This document shows, piece by piece, positions 8,797 to 15,959 of a stretch of DNA of 64,000 nt. This stretch comes from Xanthomonas sacchari. Lineage in GTDB: Bacteria > Pseudomonadota > Gammaproteobacteria > Xanthomonadales > Xanthomonadaceae. How positions within the stretch are numbered: the stretch's first letter is position 1; each line of letters begins with the position of its first letter. The notes under the pieces were generated by a model, which saw nothing but the letters and a program-made list of their open reading frames with translations, was not told the DNA's origin and made no database searches. A program made the translations under genes and the position numbers. Where the stretch lies: the NCBI RefSeq assembly GCF_040529065.1, contig NZ_CP132343.1, forward strand, positions 620,001-684,000, in the 5' to 3' direction.

Positions 8797-9717
8797 ATGG
8801 AGTCCGCACAATCCTCAATGTCGCAGCGCCCGCCAGCGACCCGCCTGTTCGCCCTGCTGGCGCGCGACGCCCGCACCGGCGTGATCTTCCGCCGCGGGCC
8901 GAGCAAGCAGGTGCAGCTGATCCACTGGGATCTGCGCGAGGACACCTTCGTGCACGGCCAGTGGTTCAAGGGCCGCATCTACGAGCGGCGCTGTGATCTG
9001 TCGCCGTCGGGGCGGCTGCTGGTGCATTTCGCCTCCAAGCAGCGCGGCGACTTCGGCACCTGGACCGCGCTGTCGCGGCCGCCGTTCTTCACTGCGCTGG
9101 CGCTGTGGCCGAAGGGCGATAGCTGGGGCGGCGGCGGGATGTTCGAGGACGAGCGGACCTTGTTGTTGAACCACCGGCCACGCGAGGGGCGGGATCCTTT
9201 TCCGATGCCGGCCGGTTTCCACTTGCCGCACCATCTGCAGGTGCGGCCGTTCGGCACGCATTCGGGCGGCGGCGAGGACGAGCCGATCGATGGCGTGTTG
9301 CGCGAGCGCGATGGTTGGCAGCTACGCGACGACGGCGAGGGCGCACATGGCGGACTGCGCAGCGGTGCATTGTTCCGCTTCAGCCGCCCGCGCGTGCGCG
9401 AGAAGCTCGGCGCCAATGGCCGCCGCCTGCAGTCGCTGCTGCATGCGGTCGGCCAGGAAAACCATGCCTGGTATGGCCAGGATCACCGGGTGCTGGACCG
9501 CGACGGCACCGTGCTGGTCGACCTGCCGGGCAGCGACTGGGCCGACTGGGATGGCGGCGACTTGGTGTTCGCGCACGAGGGTAGGCTCTATCGTCTGCGC
9601 AAGAGCGACTTCCACGAAGTGGCGCAGCGGGGCGAGCAGGCCTTCCAGTTGCTGCACGATTTCAGCGACGCGCGCTTCGCGCCACTGGCGCCGACGGCGG
9701 ATGCGTTGAAGTACTGA
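8797..9717 (+). CDS. Conserved hypothetical protein
   Basis: 306 aa from ATG 8797, chosen because GAGGAG lies at 8783-8788; the upstream in-frame start at 8698 has no such site. No signal peptide and no membrane segment, so it should be cytoplasmic. It is rich in Trp, Gly and Asp and has repeated short beta-strand-like elements (VQLIHWDLREDTF, RLLVHFASKQRGDFGTW, VLDRDGTVLVDLPGSDW, LVFAHEGRLYRLRKSDF), suggesting a beta-propeller-like architecture. I do not recognise a family. The segment WADWDGGDLVFAHEGRLYRL reads like the last blade. It stands alone between a terminator and a deacetylase gene. Confidence 0.65.
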   Translation: MESAQSSMSQRPPATRLFALLARDARTGVIFRRGPSKQVQLIHWDLREDTFVHGQWFKGRIYERRCDLSPSGRLLVHFASKQRGDFGTWTALSRPPFFTALALWPKGDSWGGGGMFEDERTLLLNHRPREGRDPFPMPAGFHLPHHLQVRPFGTHSGGGEDEPIDGVLRERDGWQLRDDGEGAHGGLRSGALFRFSRPRVREKLGANGRRLQSLLHAVGQENHAWYGQDHRVLDRDGTVLVDLPGSDWADWDGGDLVFAHEGRLYRLRKSDFHEVAQRGEQAFQLLHDFSDARFAPLAPTADALKY

Positions 9718-9805
9718 ACGGGCCGGATGTCGCGTGTGGTACAGGTGCCACGCCGGATGCGGCTGCCGTCCGTATAGACTGGCCACCCAATCTCAGGGGT
9801 ATTCG

Positions 9806-10774
9806 ATGAAATTCCTTCGTCGCTTGCTGTTGCCGGCCCTGCTGTGTGTCACAGCACTCGCCCAGGCCCAGGAAGACACGCGCCGCATCGCGGTGACCAT
9901 CGACGACCTGCCGTGGCAGCGCATCGAGCAGATACCGCCGGCGCAATTGCCGGCACTGCACGCGCAATTGATGGCCTCGCTGCGGCAGGCGCAGGTGCCC
10001 ATCGTCGGCTTCGTCAACGAGGACAAGCTTGAGCAGGACGGCCAGGTGCAGCCGCAACGCGTGGCGATGCTGCGCGACTGGCTGGATGCCGGCTATGCGC
10101 TGGGCAACCACACCTACGGCCACGTGAACCTACACCAGGTGGGCGTGCCGGCGTACGAAGACGCGATCGTGCGTGGCGAGCGCACGTTGCGGTCGTTGCT
10201 CGCGGAACGTGGCCAGCCGCTGCAATGGTTCCGTCATCCGTATCTGGCCACCGGCCGCAGCGTTGCCGACCGCGAGGCGGTCAACGCGTTCCTGGCCGCG
10301 CATGGCTACCGCATCGCGCCGGTCACCGTGGACAGCGGCGAGTGGGTGTGGGCGTTCGCCTACGCGCATGTGTTGGACGAGCCGGCAGGCCCGGCGCGCG
10401 ACGCCATGCTGCTGCGCCTGCGCAAGGGCTACGTGCCGTACATGCTCAACAAGCTGGATTTCTTCGAGCACGAATCGCAGGCCCTGTTCGGCCGCCGCAT
10501 CCCGCAGGTGTGGCTGATGCACGCCAACGCACTCAACGCCGCTGCTTTCCCCGAGCTGGTCGCGGCCACGCGCCGCCGCGGCTACGCCTTCATCGGCCTG
10601 GAGGAGGCATTGCGCGATCCCGCCTATACCCACGCCGAGGGCTACACCGGCCCTGGCGGGATCAGCTGGCTGCACCGCTGGGCGATGGCCGAGGACAAGC
10701 CGAAGGACTTCTATGCCGGCGAACCCGTGGTGCCGCGCTGGGTGTTCGCGCTGGCGGGGGTGGATTCGGAGTAA
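9806..10774 (+). CDS. Polysaccharide deacetylase family protein (NodB homology, exported)
   Basis: 322 aa from ATG 9806 (CAGGGG upstream), with a signal peptide (MKFLRRLLLPALLCVTALAQ). The NodB homology domain begins with TIDDLP (D33, D34 supply the base and a metal ligand), the H-x3-H metal pair is NHTYGH (H102, H106), and RHPYLATG is the motif-3 Arg/Pro block. Later motifs are WVWAFAY and VWLMHANALNA (the catalytic-acid His motif). Such enzymes remove acetyl groups from N- or O-acetylated sugars or peptidoglycan; the natural substrate is not evident. Motif set is complete, so it is probably active in the periplasm. Confidence 0.85.
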   Translation: MKFLRRLLLPALLCVTALAQAQEDTRRIAVTIDDLPWQRIEQIPPAQLPALHAQLMASLRQAQVPIVGFVNEDKLEQDGQVQPQRVAMLRDWLDAGYALGNHTYGHVNLHQVGVPAYEDAIVRGERTLRSLLAERGQPLQWFRHPYLATGRSVADREAVNAFLAAHGYRIAPVTVDSGEWVWAFAYAHVLDEPAGPARDAMLLRLRKGYVPYMLNKLDFFEHESQALFGRRIPQVWLMHANALNAAAFPELVAATRRRGYAFIGLEEALRDPAYTHAEGYTGPGGISWLHRWAMAEDKPKDFYAGEPVVPRWVFALAGVDSE

Positions 10775-10888
10775 TGCAGGGATCGTCTTGTAACGCCTGC
10801 CAAATCGGAGCAAAGGATTATGCGGCCCTGGGCATTCCTGCCCAGTCGCACACGCGGTATGGGTGCCCAAGCGAGATAGCCACAGGAA

Positions 10889-11434
10889 CTAGATTTCCGA
10901 AAGAAAGCTGCTCGGAACTGCCTGGGTGAGCCAGACGCCATTGTCCGCCTGAAAGAAGGCAAAGCCCTGCTGGTGCATTCGCAGGGCTTCGACTTTCAGG
11001 ACAACCGGCTTGCCATGACGTTGCCCGACTGCGGTCGCGGTCGCGATGTCTTGCGACAGATGCACATGATGCCGTTGGCCCGCGCGTAAGCCCTCGGCCA
11101 GGATCGCGTCCAGAAACCGTGTGGCGGTGCCGTGGTAGAGGAACTCCGGCGGCACCTTGGCGTCGTACTGGATGGCGACGCTATCGGTCGAATGGCCCTG
11201 TACGGCACGGATGCGCCTGCCATCTTCCGAGAGCGCAAAACGTTTTTTGTCGCTGCTGTCCACCACGGCACGAATGAGGTCTGCGTCGAGCGTCCTGCCG
11301 CTTTGCGCAGCACCTGCGATCAACGCATCGACCTCCGCCCAGCCTTCGCTGTCGAGGGTAATGCCAGCGGCCTGTGGCTCGTGGCGAAGCACAAAGCTGA
11401 GGAACTTGCTGATGTCTGTGTGCTGCTTGCTCAT
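10889..11434 (-). CDS. kptA: RNA 2'-phosphotransferase (KptA/Tpt1 family)
   Basis: 181 aa from ATG 11434 (ATG 11440 two codons upstream is equally possible). The Tpt1 hallmarks are present: ISKFLSFVLRHEPQAAGITLD at the start (with R18-H19), GWAEVDALI, SDKKRFALSEDGRRIRAVQGHS, PPEFLYHGTATRFLDAI, HVHLSQDIATATAVGQRHG, and a VWLTQAVPSSFL end. The family removes an internal RNA 2'-phosphate with NAD+, releasing ADP-ribose cyclic phosphate; its bacterial role is unclear because bacteria lack the eukaryotic tRNA splicing that generates the substrate. Full family length. Isolated gene, convergent with the deacetylase gene. Confidence 0.93.
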   Translation of the reverse strand: MSKQHTDISKFLSFVLRHEPQAAGITLDSEGWAEVDALIAGAAQSGRTLDADLIRAVVDSSDKKRFALSEDGRRIRAVQGHSTDSVAIQYDAKVPPEFLYHGTATRFLDAILAEGLRAGQRHHVHLSQDIATATAVGQRHGKPVVLKVEALRMHQQGFAFFQADNGVWLTQAVPSSFLSEI

Positions 11435-11745
11435 ATACATTCTGGTGAGTAAACAATTCCAACCATCGCTCGGCGACGCCGATATTGGCTTCCGCTCAGT
11501 TGGCTGGCAATGGTGGAGGTGATGCGGTGTGGGCTCGAGTTGGCGCGGTGCAATCTTACGCGTCGTGAAGTGCGAGGATCGCCAAGCAAGCCGGTGTCTG
11601 GCGAGTTTGATGTAATGACGAAGGGGGGAGTGCCGCACCTCCGCCGGCAAGATGTTGAACGGCTAAGTGTCGGCACAGCCGACCGCTGGCACCTTCACCC
11701 TGCACGCACGCATGGCCGGATCACGATGGCTCCTCTCCGCCCACC
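11435..11745. other. Gene-free stretch between kptA and a small ORF
   Basis: 311 bp. It must hold the kptA promoter (minus strand) and probably that of the small gene at 11755. I see no convincing coding frame; a minus-strand extension of the kptA frame up to 11650 has no supporting start signal or family similarity. No clear hairpin or operator was found. Confidence 0.4.
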
Positions 11746-11754
11746 GTGACGCCC

Positions 11755-11958
11755 ATGCCCTCGTCCAAGACGCCTCCATGGAAGAAACCGAATCCGCGCG
11801 GTCAGCGCAGCCAGCCGCTGTCACCGTCGCAGAAGGAAGCGGCGAAGCAGCGTGCCGAGGAGAACGGCCGCCCGTATCCGAATCTGGTCGACAACATGTG
11901 GGCGGCGCGGCTGCCGCATGCGACGTCCTCCTCCAGTTCGGACATCGACGCGGAATAA
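11755..11958 (+). CDS. Small conserved hypothetical protein
   Basis: 67 aa from ATG 11755 (GTG 11746 would add three residues). The protein is polar and Pro/Lys/Arg-rich at the start (SSKTPPWKKPNPRGQ), then SPSQKEAAKQRAEENGRPYPNL and DNMWAAR. The KxxAKxRAExxGRPYPNxVDN stretch is a pattern I recall from short hypothetical proteins found in many Proteobacteria, so I consider the gene real. No signal peptide or membrane segment; basic N-terminus could bind nucleic acid. Function unknown. Confidence 0.6.
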   Translation: MPSSKTPPWKKPNPRGQRSQPLSPSQKEAAKQRAEENGRPYPNLVDNMWAARLPHATSSSSSDIDAE

Positions 11959-12172
11959 TCAGGGCGTCTGCGCTTGGAGTGGTGGCGTACCTGGCGCGCG
12001 TTGTCGGAAGAATGTCGGAGTTCGCCAGTGCGGCCGCCGGGCTGGTTTTCCCGGCGCGCGTGATTGATGAATGCCGATACACCGGAGCTCGGACGCACCC
12101 TTGGCCTGCGCCGGGCCATGCCCATACCGTGCCGTGCCGGCACTGGGCCGGTCATCGCATCCAGGTACGGGT

Positions 12173-12808
12173 ATGACTCCGCAAGAACAGCAGCTTCTCG
12201 AAGACTTCCTGGCGCGCCTGCGCAGCGCCGGCGGGGTGGCCAAAGATCCGCAGGCCGACGCGCTGATCCACGCGCGCCTGGCCGATCAACCCGATGCCGC
12301 GTATCTGCTGGTACAGCGCACCTTGCTGCTGGAGCACGCGCTGGAGGCCGCCAAGGCGCAGATCGCGCAGTTGCAGCAGCAGGCCGCGCCGCCACCGCCG
12401 CCGGCCAGCTTCCTGGGCCAGGGCTTCAATGCGGCGCCGCCGCCGTTGCCCCCGGCGCCCGCCGCCACAGGCGTCGCGGGCGCCGGTGCGCCCGGCTGGC
12501 GCGAGCGATGGTTCGGCGGTGGCGCTGCGGCCGCGGAGCCGACGCCGGCACCGGCCGCCGCGCGTGGCCCCAGCTTCCTTAGCACCGCAGCCACCACGGC
12601 GGCCGGCGTGGCTGGCGGCATGTTCCTGTTCGAGGGCGTGGAAAGCCTGCTGGGCGGTCACCACGGCGGCGGCCTGTTCGGCGGCGGCGCGCCGCAGGAG
12701 ACGGTGGTCGAGAACATCACCAACAACTACTACGACGACACGCCGCAGCAGGACATGGGCCAGGACTTCCAGGACGACGGCGACTTCGGCAACGACAACT
12801 GGACGTGA
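12173..12808 (+). CDS. DUF2076 family protein
   Basis: 211 aa from ATG 12173. The N-terminal ~75 residues (MTPQEQQLLEDFLARL, PQADALIHARLADQPDAAYLL, LLEHALEAAKAQIAQL) match the DUF2076 helical domain. A Pro/Ala linker (PPPPPASFLGQGF, PPPLPPAPAA) and a Gly-rich segment (GVAGGMFLFEGVESLLGGHHGGGLFGGG) follow, and the end is acidic (DDTPQQDMGQDFQDDGD). DUF2076 proteins are conserved in Proteobacteria, have been annotated as periplasmic ligand-binding proteins, and have no firm function. Gly-rich segment could be membrane-active. The gene appears monocistronic and is followed by a double hairpin. Confidence 0.8.
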   Translation: MTPQEQQLLEDFLARLRSAGGVAKDPQADALIHARLADQPDAAYLLVQRTLLLEHALEAAKAQIAQLQQQAAPPPPPASFLGQGFNAAPPPLPPAPAATGVAGAGAPGWRERWFGGGAAAAEPTPAPAAARGPSFLSTAATTAAGVAGGMFLFEGVESLLGGHHGGGLFGGGAPQETVVENITNNYYDDTPQQDMGQDFQDDGDFGNDNWT

Positions 12809-12849
12809 TGTCCGGCGCGCTTGCGTGACCGCGCTGATCGATTGATCGA

Positions 12850-12902
12850 GCGAGCGTCAGCTGGCGCTCGCGACCGGGTCGCTTCGATGCATCGAAGCGA
12901 CC
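12850..12902 (+). terminator. Two adjacent palindromes, probable terminator
   Basis: An imperfect hairpin at 12850-12871 (GCGAGCG pairs with CGCTCGC) is followed by a perfect 26-bp palindrome without loop at 12877-12902 (GGTCGCTTCGATG and its exact complement). They begin 41 bp after the DUF2076 stop. The position suits termination, but the uninterrupted palindrome could equally be a protein-binding site; no T-run follows. Confidence 0.5.
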
Positions 12903-12916
12903 GGTCGGCGCGAGTA

Positions 12917-13035
12917 TCTATTCTTCAATCTATTCACGGCTGGCGCTCTGGATTGGCGCATGGATGCAAAAAGACCCAGAAAAACAGGCGAGACCTTGCC
13001 CGGTGCCATTCGATTATCTATTCATGCATCTATTC
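12917..13035. repeat. Paired ATCTATTC repeats spaced exactly 100 bp
   Basis: ATCTATTC-N4-ATCTATTC occurs at 12916-12935 and again at 13016-13035, so four copies of TCTATTC lie at 12917, 12929, 13017 and 13029. The surroundings are A/T-richer than the rest of the window. No gene starts nearby that obviously uses them; the next start is at 13449. Confidence 0.6.
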
Positions 13036-13448
13036 GATCGCAGGCAGGCGAGGCCCGACGTACGCGTTGGCGCGGCTCCGTGTCGTGTTCCGGGAGGATG
13101 CGGCCTGGCGCATTGACTGGTGGCTGTTCGCGCCGTAGTTGCCGCGCAATGGCTGGTTGAGCCTGGTGGATGCAGAGCCTGCACGTTGTCGACCCCAGGC
13201 CAGCGCCACGACTGGCGTGCAGCGGCCGGCATGGCGGTGCCGTTCTGGGAGCGTGTCATCGAGGACGTGCATGTGTCCGCGGCCTTCCACAGCATTGCGC
13301 GGGACGCGCTGGCGCAGTTGACGCGCGCCGTGTCGCGGATCGGTTGAGCGCTTTCGCGCGGCGTTAAATCACCCGACACATCGCCCTCACGCGGGCCGGA
13401 CATGCGGCAGTGGAAGCTGTCGCGACTCCCCACCACGAGGTCCTGCCC
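13036..13448. other. Gene-poor stretch before alpha/beta hydrolase
   Basis: Together with the preceding repeats this makes a 640-bp interval (12809-13448) without a convincing gene. A plus-strand frame at 13120-13347 reads ...AVPFWERVIEDVHVSAAFHSIARDALAQLTRAV, which looks protein-like at its end and could be a gene remnant, but it has no recognisable family or start. The last ~100 bp should carry the hydrolase promoter. Confidence 0.35.
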
Positions 13449-14273
13449 ATGGCTGCCACCAGCGCACGCGTCCGTCTGCATGTCGAAGATACCGGCGGTG
13501 CCGGTCGTCCGGTGATCCTGATCCACGGCTGGCCGCTGTCGGCCGAGGCGTGGAAGGACCAGGTCGGGCCGCTGCAGCAGGCCGGCTACCGGGTCATCGC
13601 CTACGATCGTCGCGGCTTCGGCCGTTCCGAGAAGCCGGCCGACGGCTACGAGTACGACACCCTGGCCGACGACTTGGCCGGCATCATCGAGGACAAGCAG
13701 CTGCGCGACGCGGTGCTGGTCGGGTTCTCGATGGGCGGTGGCGAGGTGGCGCGCTACGTGGCGCGGCACGGCACCGACAAGCTTGCCGGCGTGGTGTTCG
13801 CTTCCGCGGTGCCGCCGTACATGCTCAAGACAGAGGACAACCCGGAAGGGCCGCTGAGCAAGGAGCAGGCGCAGGAGATGGAGCAGGGGCTGAAAGCCTC
13901 GCGCGAGACCTTCTTCGACGACTTCACCCGCGGCTTCTTCAGCGCCCACGGCACGCTGAAGGTGAGTGAGGCGCAGCGCCAGGAAGCGATCGCGCTGTGC
14001 CTGCAGAGCGACCAGACTGCGGCGCTGGGCTGCATGGGGGCGTTCGGCACCACCGACTTCCGCGAGGATCTCAAGAAGGTCGACGTGCCGACCTTGGTGC
14101 TGCACGGCGATGCCGACGCGACCGTGCCGTACGAGGGCTCGGGCCAGCGCACCCATCGCGTCATCGCCGGCAGCGACGTGGTGCTGCTGAAGGATGCGCC
14201 GCATGGCTGCAACACCAGCCATGCCGAGGAGTTCAATCAGGCGCTGCTCGGGTTCCTGGCCAAGCTGGGCTGA
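13449..14273 (+). CDS. Alpha/beta hydrolase (non-haem haloperoxidase / arylesterase type)
   Basis: 274 aa from ATG 13449 with CACGAGG upstream. Classical fold and catalytic triad are visible: oxyanion region ILIHGWPLS (H26-G27), AYDRRGFGRSEKP, nucleophile elbow GFSMGGGE with S94, acid in LVLHGDADATVPY (D221; D223 nearby), and His in DAPHGCN (H252). The order and the WxxQV..L, RGFGRS motifs are typical of the cofactor-free haloperoxidase/esterase branch. It likely hydrolyses small esters and can form peracids; the natural substrate is unknown. No signal peptide, so cytoplasmic. Converges with the xylanase gene. Confidence 0.88.
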   Translation: MAATSARVRLHVEDTGGAGRPVILIHGWPLSAEAWKDQVGPLQQAGYRVIAYDRRGFGRSEKPADGYEYDTLADDLAGIIEDKQLRDAVLVGFSMGGGEVARYVARHGTDKLAGVVFASAVPPYMLKTEDNPEGPLSKEQAQEMEQGLKASRETFFDDFTRGFFSAHGTLKVSEAQRQEAIALCLQSDQTAALGCMGAFGTTDFREDLKKVDVPTLVLHGDADATVPYEGSGQRTHRVIAGSDVVLLKDAPHGCNTSHAEEFNQALLGFLAKLG

Positions 14274-14348
14274 TCGCTGGCCCGTATCGCGGCGCCGACG
14301 CGCAAGGCGCGGTGCCGCGACGGCGCAACCAGGCAGCAGGTAGAACCA

Positions 14349-14377
14349 ACCCGCGGCAGCGCTCGGCTGCCGCGGGT
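14349..14377. terminator. Bidirectional terminator between convergent genes
   Basis: A 12-bp perfect stem (ACCCGCGGCAGC at 14349-14360, complement at 14366-14377) with a 5-nt loop lies between the hydrolase stop (14273) and the xylanase stop (14408). Confidence 0.75.
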
Positions 14378-14407
14378 CGATCCGACCGACTCAAGCCATC
14401 GCGCAGA

Positions 14408-15625
14408 TCACTCGCCGACCAGCGTCGCCACGCTCTGCGGATCGACGTAGACCACGGTCTGGCCCGAGGCGACGCTGTACTTGCCGCCGTAGCCGACGTT
14501 GAGGGTGGACGAGGTGCTGTACTTGGTGAATGCGGTGGCGCTGCCGGTGGGCACGCGCACGGTGAGCTGCCGATGCTGGGTGCCGGTGTTGACCGCCACC
14601 AGGACCAGCTTGCCACCCGGGGTCTTGTAGGCGCTGACCGCGACATCGCTATACGGCGCGGCGGTGGCGCCGATGCGCACCGAGCCCGGACGCACGAACC
14701 GCGCGAACTGCGACATCACATAACCGCGCTTGCTCACCGTGCCGTTCTCGGCGATCAGCCCGTAGCTGCGCCGGATGTACCACCAGATGTAGCCGCTGTA
14801 GTTGGCGAGCATGCTGTTGTGCAGTTCGCTGCCCACGCCGAGCGCCGACGGCCAGGCGTTGCCGTCGGTGTTGTCGGTGTAGTGCTCGGTCATCCACAGC
14901 TGCTTGCCCTTGCTGCGCGCCAGCGGGTAGTCCTTGGGCTGCACGCCATACAGGTGCCCGCCGACGATGGACAGGTACTGGGCGGCACTGCTGTTGAGCA
15001 CCGGGTCGGTCAGTGCGGTGTTGAAGCCCAGCGACTCGGCGGCGAGCAGCTTGAACTTGCCGAACTTCGCGCCCTGGGCGCTGATGAAGTTGAGGAAGTC
15101 GGTGCCGTTCCAGTCGCCCGACTCGTAGTCCGGATGCCAGTCCGGCTCGTTCTGCAGCGACAGGGCGTAGATCGGCGCGCCCTTGCTGTCCATGTAGGCG
15201 GTGAAATCCAGCAGGTGCTTGGCATAGGCATCGTAGTACTGCGACAGCAGCTTGCCGCCGTTGTTGAGGCTGTTGTTGGACTTCATGTAGGCCGGCGCCG
15301 ACCACGGCGTGGCCAGCAGCACCGCGCCGTGCGCGCGGGCCCGCACCGCCGACGGCACCTGCTGGCTCCAGCCGGAACTGGACGGATCGATGCGCATGCG
15401 CATGATCGACAGGCCGATCTGCCCCGTGTCGCTGCCGAAGGCCAGGTCGACCTGGGCCGGCGTGAGGTCGGCGATCCAGCCGGCGCCGTTCATGCCGCCG
15501 AAGCCCTGGATGGTCTGGTGGACCTCGCTCGGGGTCACGGTGACGGTCTGTGCCAGGGCGGTGCCGGCCGAGAACAGCGTGGCGGCTGCGGCGAGCAAGG
15601 TGCCGAGCAAACGAGGGGTCTTCAT
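14408..15625 (-). CDS. xynC: Secreted GH30 subfamily 8 glucuronoxylanase (XynC-type)
   Basis: 405 aa from ATG 15625, with signal peptide MKTPRLLGTLLAAAATLFSA...ALAQ. It shows the GH30_8 pattern: TIQGFGGMNGAGWIADL, RMRIDPSSS, TPWSAPAYMKSN, acid/base E160 in LQNEPDWHPDYES, nucleophile E247 in LWMTEHYTDNT, and the WWYIRRSYGLI loop (R285-R286) that in XynC-type enzymes contacts the 4-O-methylglucuronate side chain. A C-terminal beta domain (VLVAVNTGTQHRQLTV) completes it. It should cut glucuronoxylan in plant cell walls, one position from a glucuronic acid branch, after type II secretion. Symbol is by family resemblance. No carbohydrate-binding module is attached. Confidence 0.92.
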   Translation of the reverse strand: MKTPRLLGTLLAAAATLFSAGTALAQTVTVTPSEVHQTIQGFGGMNGAGWIADLTPAQVDLAFGSDTGQIGLSIMRMRIDPSSSGWSQQVPSAVRARAHGAVLLATPWSAPAYMKSNNSLNNGGKLLSQYYDAYAKHLLDFTAYMDSKGAPIYALSLQNEPDWHPDYESGDWNGTDFLNFISAQGAKFGKFKLLAAESLGFNTALTDPVLNSSAAQYLSIVGGHLYGVQPKDYPLARSKGKQLWMTEHYTDNTDGNAWPSALGVGSELHNSMLANYSGYIWWYIRRSYGLIAENGTVSKRGYVMSQFARFVRPGSVRIGATAAPYSDVAVSAYKTPGGKLVLVAVNTGTQHRQLTVRVPTGSATAFTKYSTSSTLNVGYGGKYSVASGQTVVYVDPQSVATLVGE

Positions 15626-15830
15626 GGTGGTTCCAGCGGTTGGGGGAGGCGTGACGCTAGCCAGCGCAGATGACCATTTCAATGTCGCGGTCGTCCAAAG
15701 CCGGCAAGTGAGACCGGCGGCGCACCCCAAGCGCTAACGTCTCCTCAATCCACATCAGCGCCTGCGTCGCGCTGCACGATGCGTGCAGCGCGGTGCATCA
15801 TCCGGCTGCGGCGTGAGGTACGGCGTGCGG

Positions 15831-15899
15831 ATTGTGCGCAGTTGCGCGTGCAAACGCCGCAAGATGCACAAGTGCGCGCATGGCAAAACTGCGCACAAT
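15831..15899. promoter_or_regulatory. 13-bp inverted repeat upstream of GH42 gene
   Basis: ATTGTGCGCAGTT at 15831-15843 is repeated as its exact reverse complement at 15887-15899, 43 bp apart, ending 60 bp before the GH42 start. Between them is a near-palindrome TTGCGCGTGCAA (15842-15853) with the central CpG seen in LacI-family operators. The 334-bp interval 15626-15959 also contains the divergent xylanase promoter. Regulatory role is inferred from position only. Confidence 0.5.
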
Positions 15900-15959
15900 G
15901 CAGGCGCCGGCACAGCGCAGGGGGGCGTGCCGGCGTTTCCTCTTGCGAAGGTGTTGCGC

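Noticed and set aside
13120-13347. Frame encoding an AVPFWERVIEDVHV-containing peptide
   Set aside because: Looks protein-like at the end but has no start signal, family or conserved motif; noted in the gap as a possible remnant rather than a gene.
15783-15959. N-terminal extension of the GH42 gene
   Set aside because: The 59 extra codons are Arg/Cys-rich and contain the inverted repeat; the signal peptide begins at 15960.
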